The translations under genes were made by a program, and so were the position numbers. Positions 45,770 through 53,632 of a stretch of 64,000 nt of DNA are shown piece after piece. The DNA lies in NCBI GenBank assembly GCA_963747755.1, contig CAVVGK010000019.1, forward strand, positions 28,608 through 92,607. Reading direction: 5' to 3'. Numbering within the stretch: the stretch's first letter is position 1; each line of letters starts with the position of its first letter. This DNA comes from DATFVA01 sp963747755 (lineage in GTDB: Bacteria > Bacteroidota > Ignavibacteria > Ignavibacteriales > Ignavibacteriaceae). The notes below the pieces were generated by a model. It was not told the origin of the DNA. It ran no database searches and was given only the letters and a program-made list of their open reading frames with translations.

Positions 45770-47530
45770 CTATTGACACGCAGGACCACTGGCTAAATCA
45801 GTAAGATGAATCGAAGTAGTTCCAATAGAAGTTAAGTGCACATCTGTGCCATTGATGGTGACCCGGAACCACTCCCCTGTGGTAGCAGCATGTGCTATAA
45901 GATCTCCATTCGAGGCATACGCAAGCTGCCAAGCCGCATTTGACGTTAACCCATCACCAGATTTGATTAATGAAACCGGGGTCGTATTATGGACAATATC
46001 ATAGGTATACCAAACAAGGCTAAATGCACTACCGATGAGCAAACCATCCGCATTAATAATTATATCTCCATAATTGGCACCTGCTGGAACATCGTGCACA
46101 AATGTTTTTGCTGCTCCAACTAATTTATAGAGTTTGTTAGAATTATCGGGGACAAAATAGTACTCGCCATCATACCATGCGCCGCTGGCAACTATACCGT
46201 ATCCCGATCCAATTGTAGTCATTGCATGATCATCAATATCGTAATAATAAATTGTTCCACCATTTATTTTGCTCGCAAAATAAATTCTGTGATTAACCGG
46301 ATCATAAGCATTTCCATTTGGCCAATTTCCATCAGGGTCAATAATTCCCGGATCAAAGACCTCTTGTACCGAGATTGGATTCGAATTCAAATCAACTGAA
46401 TAAATTTTATCGTTAGTCCCTAGATTGCTGCCATAAACAATCCATTCATTGCAAGGCGGAACAAAATCACAACCAGGGGTTCCGCAATCACCATCCCCAT
46501 AATCACCCTTTACGACAGCGTGCGCCACTACGTATATACCATCAGAACAAGCTAAATCGGAAATCGTATATGAATCTGTTTGAGTTCCTGCTGCTAAACC
46601 TTCGTGAATATTTCCAAATTGTCCCGGGGCAATAGTATACGCACCCTCATTCATGGGCAGGATATCACATCCCACATACAAGTGGGTCTCAGCCATGGTA
46701 TAATTGCCGCAAGTTGTGAAAGTTACTTCAGCTGTCGATCCATTGTAATTGACACTTACTTCGCCTACACGAGTAGCTGAAGCAATATTACATTGTCCGG
46801 CGCCGGCATACATATCGAAATAATAAGTTCCATAATCTGTTAGTGGTCCGTTTGTCCACCCCCATCTTGTAAAATCTTGATCCGGAATATCCAGGAAGCA
46901 CGTTGCGTTTTCACAGCCGTATGCGAAAGCAGTCTCACTATTCTGTTCTTCCTCATTAGGATTGCATTCCATTTTGAATGAGAATATTTCACCCCAGTTA
47001 TTTCCCGGCGTCAATGATCCATTACCCCAGCCGGTTTCGGTTTGAACTACAGTCCCATTATCCACGAATTGAACAACGCAATGTGCCGCTGCATAGAAGT
47101 CTTTATCATCGTCACATTCAGATGCTCCAAAATTATTAAAAGGAACCGTTATAGAGTAAGTAGTTACACCGGGGGCAAATGATTCATTATATGGGAACTG
47201 GCCTGGAATGAGGTTTCCTTTTTTAGTTTGCGGAATATCGCTTGTCTTCCCAGCAACAATAAAGTGAATCTGTGTTATTTCCCATCCAGGTGTTGTAATG
47301 GTATACGTAACAGTCAGCGTATTGTCATTGAAGTTATCTTCCAGACATAACGTCCCTACTGGAGTATTTTGCCCCGCATAAATAGTAGTGCATCCCTCAC
47401 CCGAGTTATCTATATTTATCAGGGCAAGTGAGCCTGTAGTATTTGGAACGGTAACCGGCTGTTCCTGACAGCCATTATAAATTATCCCGGCCACAAATAA
47501 AACCGAAATCAACCAAAGAAGCTTTTTCAT
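45770..47530 (-). CDS. Predicted lipoprotein with C-terminal beta-propeller-like domain
   Basis: 586 residues from ATG 47530, chosen because GGAGGA lies eight bases upstream. MKKLLWLISVLFVAGIIYNG is followed by a cysteine, a lipoprotein-type signal with an imperfect lipobox. The middle part has Cys-rich segments (CDDDKDFYAAAHCVVQF, ACSDGIYVVAHAVVKGDYGD) repeated twice. The last 200 residues (KIYSVDLNSNPISVQEVFDP, NAYDPVNHRIYFASK, GAWYDGEYYFVPDNSNKLYK) resemble DUF6923-type propeller blades. There is no T9SS tail. Function unknown; probably displayed in the cell envelope. The gene stands alone, with a terminator and a 42-base operator-like element 277 bases upstream. Confidence 0.8.
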   Translation of the reverse strand: MKKLLWLISVLFVAGIIYNGCQEQPVTVPNTTGSLALINIDNSGEGCTTIYAGQNTPVGTLCLEDNFNDNTLTVTYTITTPGWEITQIHFIVAGKTSDIPQTKKGNLIPGQFPYNESFAPGVTTYSITVPFNNFGASECDDDKDFYAAAHCVVQFVDNGTVVQTETGWGNGSLTPGNNWGEIFSFKMECNPNEEEQNSETAFAYGCENATCFLDIPDQDFTRWGWTNGPLTDYGTYYFDMYAGAGQCNIASATRVGEVSVNYNGSTAEVTFTTCGNYTMAETHLYVGCDILPMNEGAYTIAPGQFGNIHEGLAAGTQTDSYTISDLACSDGIYVVAHAVVKGDYGDGDCGTPGCDFVPPCNEWIVYGSNLGTNDKIYSVDLNSNPISVQEVFDPGIIDPDGNWPNGNAYDPVNHRIYFASKINGGTIYYYDIDDHAMTTIGSGYGIVASGAWYDGEYYFVPDNSNKLYKLVGAAKTFVHDVPAGANYGDIIINADGLLIGSAFSLVWYTYDIVHNTTPVSLIKSGDGLTSNAAWQLAYASNGDLIAHAATTGEWFRVTINGTDVHLTSIGTTSIHLTDLASGPACQ

Positions 47531-47806
47531 ATACTGATCCTCCATCCTTTTCTTTTTTTTATAAACAGAGGGGGAACTCTTTTGGCATAATACCTTTTAT
47601 ACAGAGATCTTAAACTGAGCCCTCCTTTCAGTAATCTCTATAAGAAGTATTCTTTTAATTGATGGTATAATGCCTGCAAATGACCAGGATACGAGTAATA
47701 TTCATTCGCTTCCCTTCGTATAAAAGTTTATTCCCTCAATAATAAATTTTGTCGTCAATATTCACGGATATTGATCGTCAGTTAAAATAGAATAAGTGCC
47801 GATGGC

Positions 47807-47848
47807 ATGAATGAGGGTGAACGCATTATTTTCCGTGCGTGAACGCAC
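47807..47848. promoter_or_regulatory. Second copy of the 42-base element with GTGCGTGAACGCAC
   Basis: ATGAATGAG, GTGAACGCA and the palindrome GTGCGTGAACGCAC (47835-47848) appear in the same order and spacing as at 42943-42984. It lies 277 bases before the lipoprotein gene start. Confidence 0.45.
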
Positions 47849-47879
47849 GAAGTTAGATATACAGACAGGCATCTGATAG

Positions 47880-48730
47880 AATGGGTAGGCAGAGTTACAA
47901 ATGTAACCCTGGGTAGGGTTAGTTATAGATGCTGAGAGAAGGATGTGGCTAAAACCGGGAGGGTATGTGGGATTGCTATAGCCCGTCAGTTGAAACTGAC
48001 GGCAATACGGTTAAAAACAAAGGCAATAGGCAGTTGAAACTGACGGCAATACGGTTAAAAACAAAGGCAATAGGCAGTTGAAACTGACGGCAATTCAAGA
48101 GAGTGATAAGCTGCTATATTGCCGTCGTGTTTTAACCGGCGGATAATTAATGGAATATAAAAACTCAGGCTTTAGCCATTAATAGTTAAATGCCCGAGGC
48201 ACAGTGGGAAGGATGTGGCTAAAGCCGGGGAGGGAGTTTATGTGTTTAACTGGTCCGTTGCTTGAAAGCAACGGCAATATACAGTTGAAACTGACGGCAA
48301 TACGGTTAAAAACAAAGGCAATAGGCAGTTGAAACTGACGGCAATTCAAGAGAGTGATAGGCTGCTATATTGCCGTCGTGTTTTAACCGACGGATAATTA
48401 ATGGAATATAAAAACTCAGGCTTTAGCCATTAATAGTTAAATGCCCGCGGCACAGTGGGAAGAATGCGGCTAAAGCCGGGGAGGGAGTTTATGTGTTTAA
48501 CTGGTCCGTTGCTTGAAAGCAACGGCAATATACAGTTGAAACTCAGGCTTTAGCCATTAATAGTTAAATGCCCGCGGCACAGTGGGAAGGATGCGGCTAA
48601 AGCCGGGGAGGGAGTTTATGTGTTTAACTGGTCCGTTGCTTGAAAGCAACGGCAATAGACAGTTGAAACTGACGGCAATACGGTTAAAAACAAAGGCAAT
48701 AGGCAGTTGAAACTGACGGCAATGATCAAG
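47880..48730. repeat. Large array of mixed extragenic palindromes
   Basis: About 850 bases made only of the palindromes GTTACAAATGTAAC, CGGCTAAAGCCG, CCGTCAGTTGAAACTGACGG, CCGTTGCTTGAAAGCAACGG, GGCTTTAGCC and the GTTTTAAC type. Joining words are also shared (GGAATATAAAAACTC, ATGTGTTTAACTGG). Blocks of about 180-230 bases are repeated three times (48050-48290, 48300-48540, 48540-48700). The array occupies most of the gap between the lipoprotein gene and the ferredoxin gene. Confidence 0.88.
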
Positions 48731-48745
48731 ACAGTTTGCAGATGG

Positions 48746-49045
48746 TTACTTCTCTATCGGCTCAAGTTTTTCCTTCTTCAACAGTAATTCTTCATTACTT
48801 TCAACATGGGCCGGATCTTTAATTATACAATCAACCGGGCACACATCCATGCACTGAGGCTGGTCATAGAAGCCGACGCATTCAGTACACTTATCGGGAA
48901 CAATGTAGAAAAAGTCGGTTGACAGAGGCTGAGATGATTTCCCGTCTAATTTCCATTCAACTCCGCCTTCATAGATGGCTGAATTGGGACATTCAGGTTC
49001 ACAGGCTCCACAGTTAATGCATTCGTCGGTTATTAAAAGCGCCAT
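48746..49045 (-). CDS. Two-[4Fe-4S] ferredoxin
   Basis: 99 residues from ATG 49045, chosen because AAGAGGA lies eight bases upstream; the longer open frame to 49117 reads through the FNR-type box. Two cysteine motifs: CINCGACEPECP (C-x2-C-x2-C-x3-C) and CTECVGFYDQPQCMDVCP, whose x8 spacing marks the Alvin/YfhL-type bacterial ferredoxin. A low-potential soluble electron carrier in the cytoplasm. It diverges from nirK; the two share a 245-base gap with two FNR/DNR-type boxes, one near each start, so both are probably switched on under low oxygen. Confidence 0.92.
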   Translation of the reverse strand: MALLITDECINCGACEPECPNSAIYEGGVEWKLDGKSSQPLSTDFFYIVPDKCTECVGFYDQPQCMDVCPVDCIIKDPAHVESNEELLLKKEKLEPIEK

Positions 49046-49116
49046 AGCAATAATCCTCTTGTGAAAATCATTTTCTTTTACTGCACGAAAAATATACCCG
49101 GTTGAAGATATAGTCA

Positions 49117-49130
49117 TTGACTTAAGTCAG
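49117..49130 (-). promoter_or_regulatory. FNR/DNR-type box upstream of the ferredoxin gene
   Basis: TTGACTTAAGTCAG: matches TTGAC-N4-GTCAA at nine of ten positions. Its centre is about 78 bases before the ferredoxin start at 49045. Confidence 0.7.
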
Positions 49131-49200
49131 CAACCAAAAATTATTGCAGATTGAAGATTGAAGATTGAAGATTGGTGCAGGGCTGTAAATCCCGTGTATC

Positions 49201-49214
49201 ATGACTTTAGTCAA
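49201..49214 (+). promoter_or_regulatory. FNR/DNR-type box upstream of nirK
   Basis: ATGACTTTAGTCAA matches TTGAC-N4-GTCAA at nine of ten positions. A further half-site TGACTTAA follows at 49215. Its centre is 83 bases before the nirK start. Confidence 0.7.
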
Positions 49215-49290
49215 TGACTTAATGGTATGATCAGGCAATTTTAACATGTGGAAATAATTATTAATTGAAAACCGGAAAGCGTGATTAGTT

Positions 49291-50412
49291 ATGAAACATT
49301 TAATAAAAATAGCACTTAGTTTTTCGCTGGCAATACTGATGGTATCATTAAGTTCCTGCGGTAACGCCGGCAGCAGCGGGTCGGCATTTGACACCCCGAA
49401 TTCAGAGAATATCATAAATCTGGAGCGCGTTCAGGAAAAGCTTGTGGCACCCCCCTCTCTCCCGGCGTATGAACAAACAGATGACGGAGCACCGAAGGTA
49501 GTGGAAGTGGAATTGAGAGTAGTTGAGAAAAAGCTTGAGATTGAACCGGGGGTTTTTACGTGGGCTTTGACTTACGACGGTACAGTGCCCGGACCGTTTA
49601 TAGTAGTACACCAATACGATTATGTTGAAGTTAAGATCGTTAATCCGTCCACCAATACAATGACACACAATATTGATTTCCATGCCGCTACCGGCGCGAT
49701 GGGAGGAGGAGATATTTCCCTCGTCGCTCCCGGACAGGATATCACCTTCAGGTTCAGAGCAATCAAGCCGGGAGTTTTCGTTTATCATTGCGCACCCGGA
49801 GGTATAATGGTTCCGCTGCATGTGGTTTCGGGAATGAACGGTGCAATAATGGTTCTGCCGCGGAAAGGCTTAACAGATGAAAATGGTAACTCCGTTCATT
49901 ATGACAGGGCGTATTATATTGCCCAGCAGGACTACTACCTTCCGAAAGATGAAAAGGGAAAATATAAGCAATACGCAACACCTGCAGAAGGATTCGGTGA
50001 TTTAATAGAGTCGATGAAAACCCTGAGTCCCACGCATATATTCTTTAACGGCGTTGCAGGAGCCCTCACTGGTGATAATGCAATGAAAGCAGAAGTCGGT
50101 GAGAAAGTACTTTTCATTACATCCAGCGCAAACAGGGATACAAGGATTCATCTGATAGGCGGCCATGCAGATCTCTACTGGGTAGGCGGCTCCTTTGAAA
50201 ACAGACCGCTGGCCGACTTTGAAACCTGGCCGGTTCCCGGAGGAACAGCCGTTGCGGCAATTTATGAATTCAGGCAGCCGGGAACGTACACTTTACTGGA
50301 TCACAATCTTATAGAAGCGCTGGCATACGGTGCGGCTGCGCAGATAAAAGTTGAAGGCAAATGGAACGATGATCTAATGAAAGAAGTTGAGAAGGCCGGT
50401 CCGATAAAATAA
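49291..50412 (+). CDS. nirK: Copper-containing nitrite reductase (NO-forming)
   Basis: Reduces nitrite to nitric oxide in the cell envelope (EC 1.7.2.1). 373 residues with a lipoprotein signal (LSSC, Cys23), so the enzyme is membrane-tethered as in AniA-type enzymes. Two cupredoxin domains. Type 1 copper ligands are H126, C167, H177 and M182; type 2 copper ligands are H131, H166 and H338. The catalytic pair is D129 (NIDFH) and H287 (IHLIGGH). All are present, so it should be active. It ends 16 bases before the convergent CRP/FNR regulator. No nitric oxide reductase is seen in the window, so the fate of NO is unknown. Confidence 0.94.
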   Translation: MKHLIKIALSFSLAILMVSLSSCGNAGSSGSAFDTPNSENIINLERVQEKLVAPPSLPAYEQTDDGAPKVVEVELRVVEKKLEIEPGVFTWALTYDGTVPGPFIVVHQYDYVEVKIVNPSTNTMTHNIDFHAATGAMGGGDISLVAPGQDITFRFRAIKPGVFVYHCAPGGIMVPLHVVSGMNGAIMVLPRKGLTDENGNSVHYDRAYYIAQQDYYLPKDEKGKYKQYATPAEGFGDLIESMKTLSPTHIFFNGVAGALTGDNAMKAEVGEKVLFITSSANRDTRIHLIGGHADLYWVGGSFENRPLADFETWPVPGGTAVAAIYEFRQPGTYTLLDHNLIEALAYGAAAQIKVEGKWNDDLMKEVEKAGPIK

Positions 50413-50427
50413 TTCACGGTACAGGAT

Positions 50428-51096
50428 TCAATCAGCCAATTTTTTAAGTTCTTCAAAGTTCTTAACAAACACAGTGCGGTCCTGTACCCTTATTATATTA
50501 TTATCCCTCAGTTTTTTAACTGCCCTCGAAATAGTTTCAGGGATTGTTCCGAGGTAAGCAGCTAAAGTAGGATTGGAAAGCGGGATCTTAAAAAACGGTT
50601 CGGGAAGGTTTTTACTCTCCCCGCTTTCTATTCCTTTTACAATATAATCCGCCAGGCGGTTCACAACTTCTTTGAGTGAGAGATCCTCTGCCTTAACGGT
50701 AATATTTTTAAGCCGCTTTGCAAACCCGGACATTATTTTAAAACTTAATTTAGGATTATCCTCCAGAAGGTTGAGGAATTCATTTTTCGGAACAAAAAGT
50801 AAAGTAGTATCATCCAGTACCTGCACACTTGCGGGGCAATCGCCCCCGGTAAATAAAGGCACATCACCAAAAAGATGAGGCTTAGTTAACAGGTGCAGAA
50901 TATACTCCTTACCCTGAGGCGACATTTTAAAGATTTTAACCTGTCCTTTTAAAACAATATATATCCCGAGAAACTCGTCGCCCTCGTGAAACACATATTC
51001 ATCCTTGTTGTAATTAACAAGTCTGCTAAGCGCAGTTATCTTCCTCAACTCCTCCCGGGTCAATTCAGAAAAGAGAGGGATATCCTGTAGTACCAT
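50428..51096 (-). CDS. CRP/FNR-family transcription regulator, DNR-like
   Basis: 222 residues: a cyclic-nucleotide-type sensor barrel (about 5-120, with HEGDEFLGIYIVLKGQVKIF), the dimer helix and a winged helix-turn-helix (NPTLAAYLGTIPETISRAVK). It has no N-terminal cysteine cluster, so it is not an oxygen sensor of the FNR type; the only cysteine is in GGDCPAS. E-T-I-S-R in the recognition helix is the FNR/DNR-type signature that reads TTGAC half-sites. Such boxes precede the ferredoxin, nirK and DUF6448 genes. It may sense NO through heme as Pseudomonas DNR does; that is inference. Confidence 0.88.
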   Translation of the reverse strand: MVLQDIPLFSELTREELRKITALSRLVNYNKDEYVFHEGDEFLGIYIVLKGQVKIFKMSPQGKEYILHLLTKPHLFGDVPLFTGGDCPASVQVLDDTTLLFVPKNEFLNLLEDNPKLSFKIMSGFAKRLKNITVKAEDLSLKEVVNRLADYIVKGIESGESKNLPEPFFKIPLSNPTLAAYLGTIPETISRAVKKLRDNNIIRVQDRTVFVKNFEELKKLAD

Positions 51097-51174
51097 TCCG
51101 CATTTTCAAATTACTGATTCGATATCCAAACTTAAGTATTTGTTCTATTAATGAAAATGTGCATCCGCAGGGTC

Positions 51175-51330
51175 CAAATGCAGTTGAAACTGACCGCAAT
51201 AACTGTGAATATTGTATAGGCAGGATTAGCGATGTTGAACCCCGATGGGGTTCTGAGGGAAGGTTGGATAGGCAGAGTTACAAATATGTAACCCCGAGTG
51301 GGTTTAGGTATATAAATACAGGGGGAAGGA
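51175..51330. repeat. Palindrome cluster before the 198-bp array
   Basis: CAGTTGAAACTGACCGCAAT, then AACCCCGATGGGGTT, GTTACAAATATGTAAC and CCCGAGTGGG, leading into the tandem array. No gene in 51097-52226. Confidence 0.75.
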
Positions 51331-52065
51331 TGCGGCTAAAGCCGGGAGGGTATGTGGGATTGCTATAGCCCGTCAGTTGAAACTGACGGCAATAGAAGGA
51401 TAATATGATACTTTATAATTAATGGCTGAAGCTGGGGGGTATTATTTGTTTAACTAGCTCCGGCGAAACCAGCCTATAAGCAGGTGAAACTTCTATGCAG
51501 GTAAAAGATATCAGTACAGGGGGAAGGATGCTGCTAAAGTCGGGAGGGTATGTGGGATTGCTATAGCCCGTCAGTTGAAACTGACGGCAATAGAAGGATA
51601 ATATGATACTTTATAATTAATGGCTGAAGCTGGGGGGTATTATTTGTTTAACTAGCTCCGGCGAAACCAGCCTATAAGCAGGTGAAACTTCTATGCAGGT
51701 AAAAGATATCAGTACAGGGGGAAGGATGCGGCTAAAGCCGGGAGGGTATGTGGGATTGCTATAGCCCGTCAGTTGAAACTGACGGCAATAGAAGGATAAT
51801 ATGATACTTTATAATTAATGGCTGAAGCTGGGGGGGTATTATTTGTTTAACTAGCTCCGGCGAAACCAGCCTATAAGCAGGTGAAACTTCTATGCAGGTA
51901 AAAGATATCAGTACAGAGGGAAGGATGCGGCTAAAGCCGGGAGGGTATGTGGGATTGCTATAGCCCGTCAGTTGAAACTGACGGCAATAGAAGGATAATA
52001 TGATACTTTATAATTAATGGCTGAAGCTGGGGGGTATTATTTGTTTAACTAGCCCGTTGCTTGAA
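51330..52065. repeat. 198-bp tandem repeat containing a captured gene end
   Basis: The palindrome block starts at 51366, 51564, 51762 and 51961, a period of 198 (199 once). Each unit holds CGGCTAAAGCCG, CCGTCAGTTGAAACTGACGG, GATACTTTATAATTAATGGC, and a segment of about 50 bases beginning GGCGAAACCAGCCTATAAGC. That segment is a near copy of the 3' end of the DUF6448 gene (52780-52850) lying 750 bases downstream. Units are almost identical, so the amplification is recent. Confidence 0.88.
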
Positions 52066-52137
52066 AGCAACGGCAATAGTCAGTTGAGATTGGCGGCAAT
52101 GCGGTAAAGCATAGCCAATAAGAAAATCGGATCAAAT

Positions 52138-52151
52138 CTGACTTAAGTCAA
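52138..52151 (+). promoter_or_regulatory. FNR/DNR-type box upstream of the DUF6448 gene
   Basis: CTGACTTAAGTCAA: the same core as at 49117, centred 82 bases before the start at 52227. Confidence 0.65.
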
Positions 52152-52226
52152 TGTTTTGGGAATCCCGGCCGATTAACTTTCCTACGAATTTCAATAAACT
52201 ATCAAAATAATTTCAGGGAGAGAATT

Positions 52227-52799
52227 ATGAAAACCTATCTCAAATTTACGCGGATACTTCTGTTTGTTTCATTTCTGGTCATTTTCGATAATAACGCATT
52301 TGCCCATTGTGATTCTGTAGAAGGTCCGGTTGTAAAGGCCTCACAAAAAGCGTTAGAAACCGGAAATATTAATTATGTCCTTATCTGGGTAAGGCAGGAA
52401 GATGAATCGCAGGTAAGGGATATCTTCGAAAAAGTGAGCAAAGTAAGGACTTTGAACCAGGAAGTAAAAGAGCTTGCAGATATGTACTTTTTCGAAACTG
52501 TGGTAAGAATACATCGTATGGGTGAGGGTGTGGGTTATACAGGTCTGAAGCCTGCCGGTTATAAACCAGAAGAAGGCATTGAGGCTGCCGACATTGCTAT
52601 CGGGAAAAATTCAATCGACGGCATACTGGATCATACAGATAAACAATATCATCAAAAACTTAAAGACTTGTTCGGCACCCTTCAATCGAAGATGGACTAT
52701 AGCGTAGATGATTTAACCGCAGGCAGAGAATACGTTGAGACATACGTTCATTTCATTCATTACGTTGAATCCCTGTTTGGCGGCGAACCCAGCCTATAA
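52227..52799 (+). CDS. DUF6448 family secreted protein
   Basis: 190 residues with a signal peptide (about 1-27, cleaved near AFA-HCD). The mature part starts HCDSVEGPVVKASQKALETG and contains LIWVRQEDESQVRDIFEKVS, LADMYFFETVVRIHRMGEGV and YTGLKPAGYKPE, the hallmarks of DUF6448, whose biochemical role is unknown to me. Histidines in HCD and RIHRMGEG are conserved in my memory of the family and could bind metal or heme; that is inference. A strong Shine-Dalgarno (AGGGAGAG) precedes the ATG. The shared FNR/DNR-type box links it to nirK. Its 3' end has been copied into the upstream 198-bp array. Confidence 0.82.
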   Translation: MKTYLKFTRILLFVSFLVIFDNNAFAHCDSVEGPVVKASQKALETGNINYVLIWVRQEDESQVRDIFEKVSKVRTLNQEVKELADMYFFETVVRIHRMGEGVGYTGLKPAGYKPEEGIEAADIAIGKNSIDGILDHTDKQYHQKLKDLFGTLQSKMDYSVDDLTAGREYVETYVHFIHYVESLFGGEPSL

Positions 52800-52814
52800 G
52801 CAGGTGAAACTTCT

Positions 52815-52880
52815 ATGCAGGTAAAAGATATCAGTATAAAACGCATAAAAGAACTTCCCGGCTTAATCGAAGAACTATAA
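52815..52880 (+). pseudogene. Truncated start of a lost downstream gene
   Basis: ATG 52815, 16 bases after the DUF6448 stop and seven after AGGTGA, opens a frame of 21 residues (MQVKDISIKRIKELPGLIEE, then L and TAA). The stop is followed at once by the palindrome repeats. It looks like the N-terminus of a second operon gene cut off by repeat insertion. The product is not recognisable. Confidence 0.45.
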
Positions 52881-52884
52881 ATAG

Positions 52885-53115
52885 TACAGGGGGAAGGATG
52901 CGGCTAAAGCCGGGAGGGTATGTGGGATTGCTATAGCCCGTCAGTTGAAACTGACGGCAATAGAAGGATAATATGATACTTTATAATTAATGGCTGAAGC
53001 CGGGAGGGTGTATTATGATTACAAAAGCTCCGTTGCTTAAAAGCAACGGCAATAGAAGGTAAAACACGATGGGAATACAGTTAAAACGCGACGGCAATAT
53101 AGCATCTTATCACTC
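52885..53115. repeat. Palindrome cluster downstream of DUF6448
   Basis: GTACAGGGGGAAGGATGCGG, CCGTCAGTTGAAACTGACGG, GATACTTTATAATTAATGGC, and CCGTTGCTTAAAAGCAACGG with tail CAAT. The first 130 bases match the 198-bp unit upstream, making this the likely source or the end copy. Confidence 0.8.
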
Positions 53116-53183
53116 TCTTGTATTACCATCAATTTCAACTAATATCTGCAGGGGTATTGAAGCATTCACCAACTAACCTCTAT

Positions 53184-53525
53184 CTACCAATATATTTTTG
53201 CATTATAATGATTATAAATATCAGTCATATACTCATAATCCGGGGTTTTAGGCCAATTGTCCTTATCGAAACCCGGTGCATTTTCCAGGGTTCCCTTAGA
53301 CACGTTAAGCAAAAATTGTTCATTTACGGTATCCAGACGCAGTTTCTCCCATGGTACCGCAAAATATTTTCCGCCAATGCCTAAAAAGCTTCCAAAAGAA
53401 ACAACTGCGTATGCTATTCTACCCTTTTCTACATCCAGCATAATCTCCTCGATTTTTCCGAGATCCTCCCCGGCCGAATTAGTTACATCATCCCCTATCA
53501 TCGTTGTTGCCGATAAAACAGCCAT
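53184..53525 (-). CDS. PRC-barrel domain protein (copy 2)
   Basis: 113 residues from ATG 53525, chosen because GGAGGA lies six bases upstream. Sequence (VLSATTMIGDDVTNSAGEDL, GRIAYAVVSFGSFLGIGGKY, FAVPWEKLRLD, NAPGFDKDNWPKTPDYEY) is about 80 per cent identical by eye to copy 1 at 28754-29095. The upstream 60 bases (TATATCCAACCGGA, GATAAAAAATGTTAA) and the first 25 bases after the stop are also shared, so a complete transcription unit was duplicated. Copy 1 has a GC-rich terminator; here only the palindrome cluster follows. Confidence 0.85.
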   Translation of the reverse strand: MAVLSATTMIGDDVTNSAGEDLGKIEEIMLDVEKGRIAYAVVSFGSFLGIGGKYFAVPWEKLRLDTVNEQFLLNVSKGTLENAPGFDKDNWPKTPDYEYMTDIYNHYNAKIYW

Positions 53526-53632
53526 ATAATCCTCCATAAATTTAATTTGTTTGGAATTTATTATATCCAACCGGAGGACGATAAAAAATGTTAAATGTCA
53601 CGGAATAATAATGGAATGGCTAAGAGCATAAA

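Noticed and set aside
47578..47600. Second sigma-54 promoter (TTGGCATAATACCTTT)
   Set aside because: The -24-like TTGGCAT is present, but there is no GC at the required ten-base distance and it points away from the lipoprotein gene.
51159..51368. 69-residue plus-strand frame
   Set aside because: Consists only of gap palindromes (RLKPGGYVGLL-type translation).
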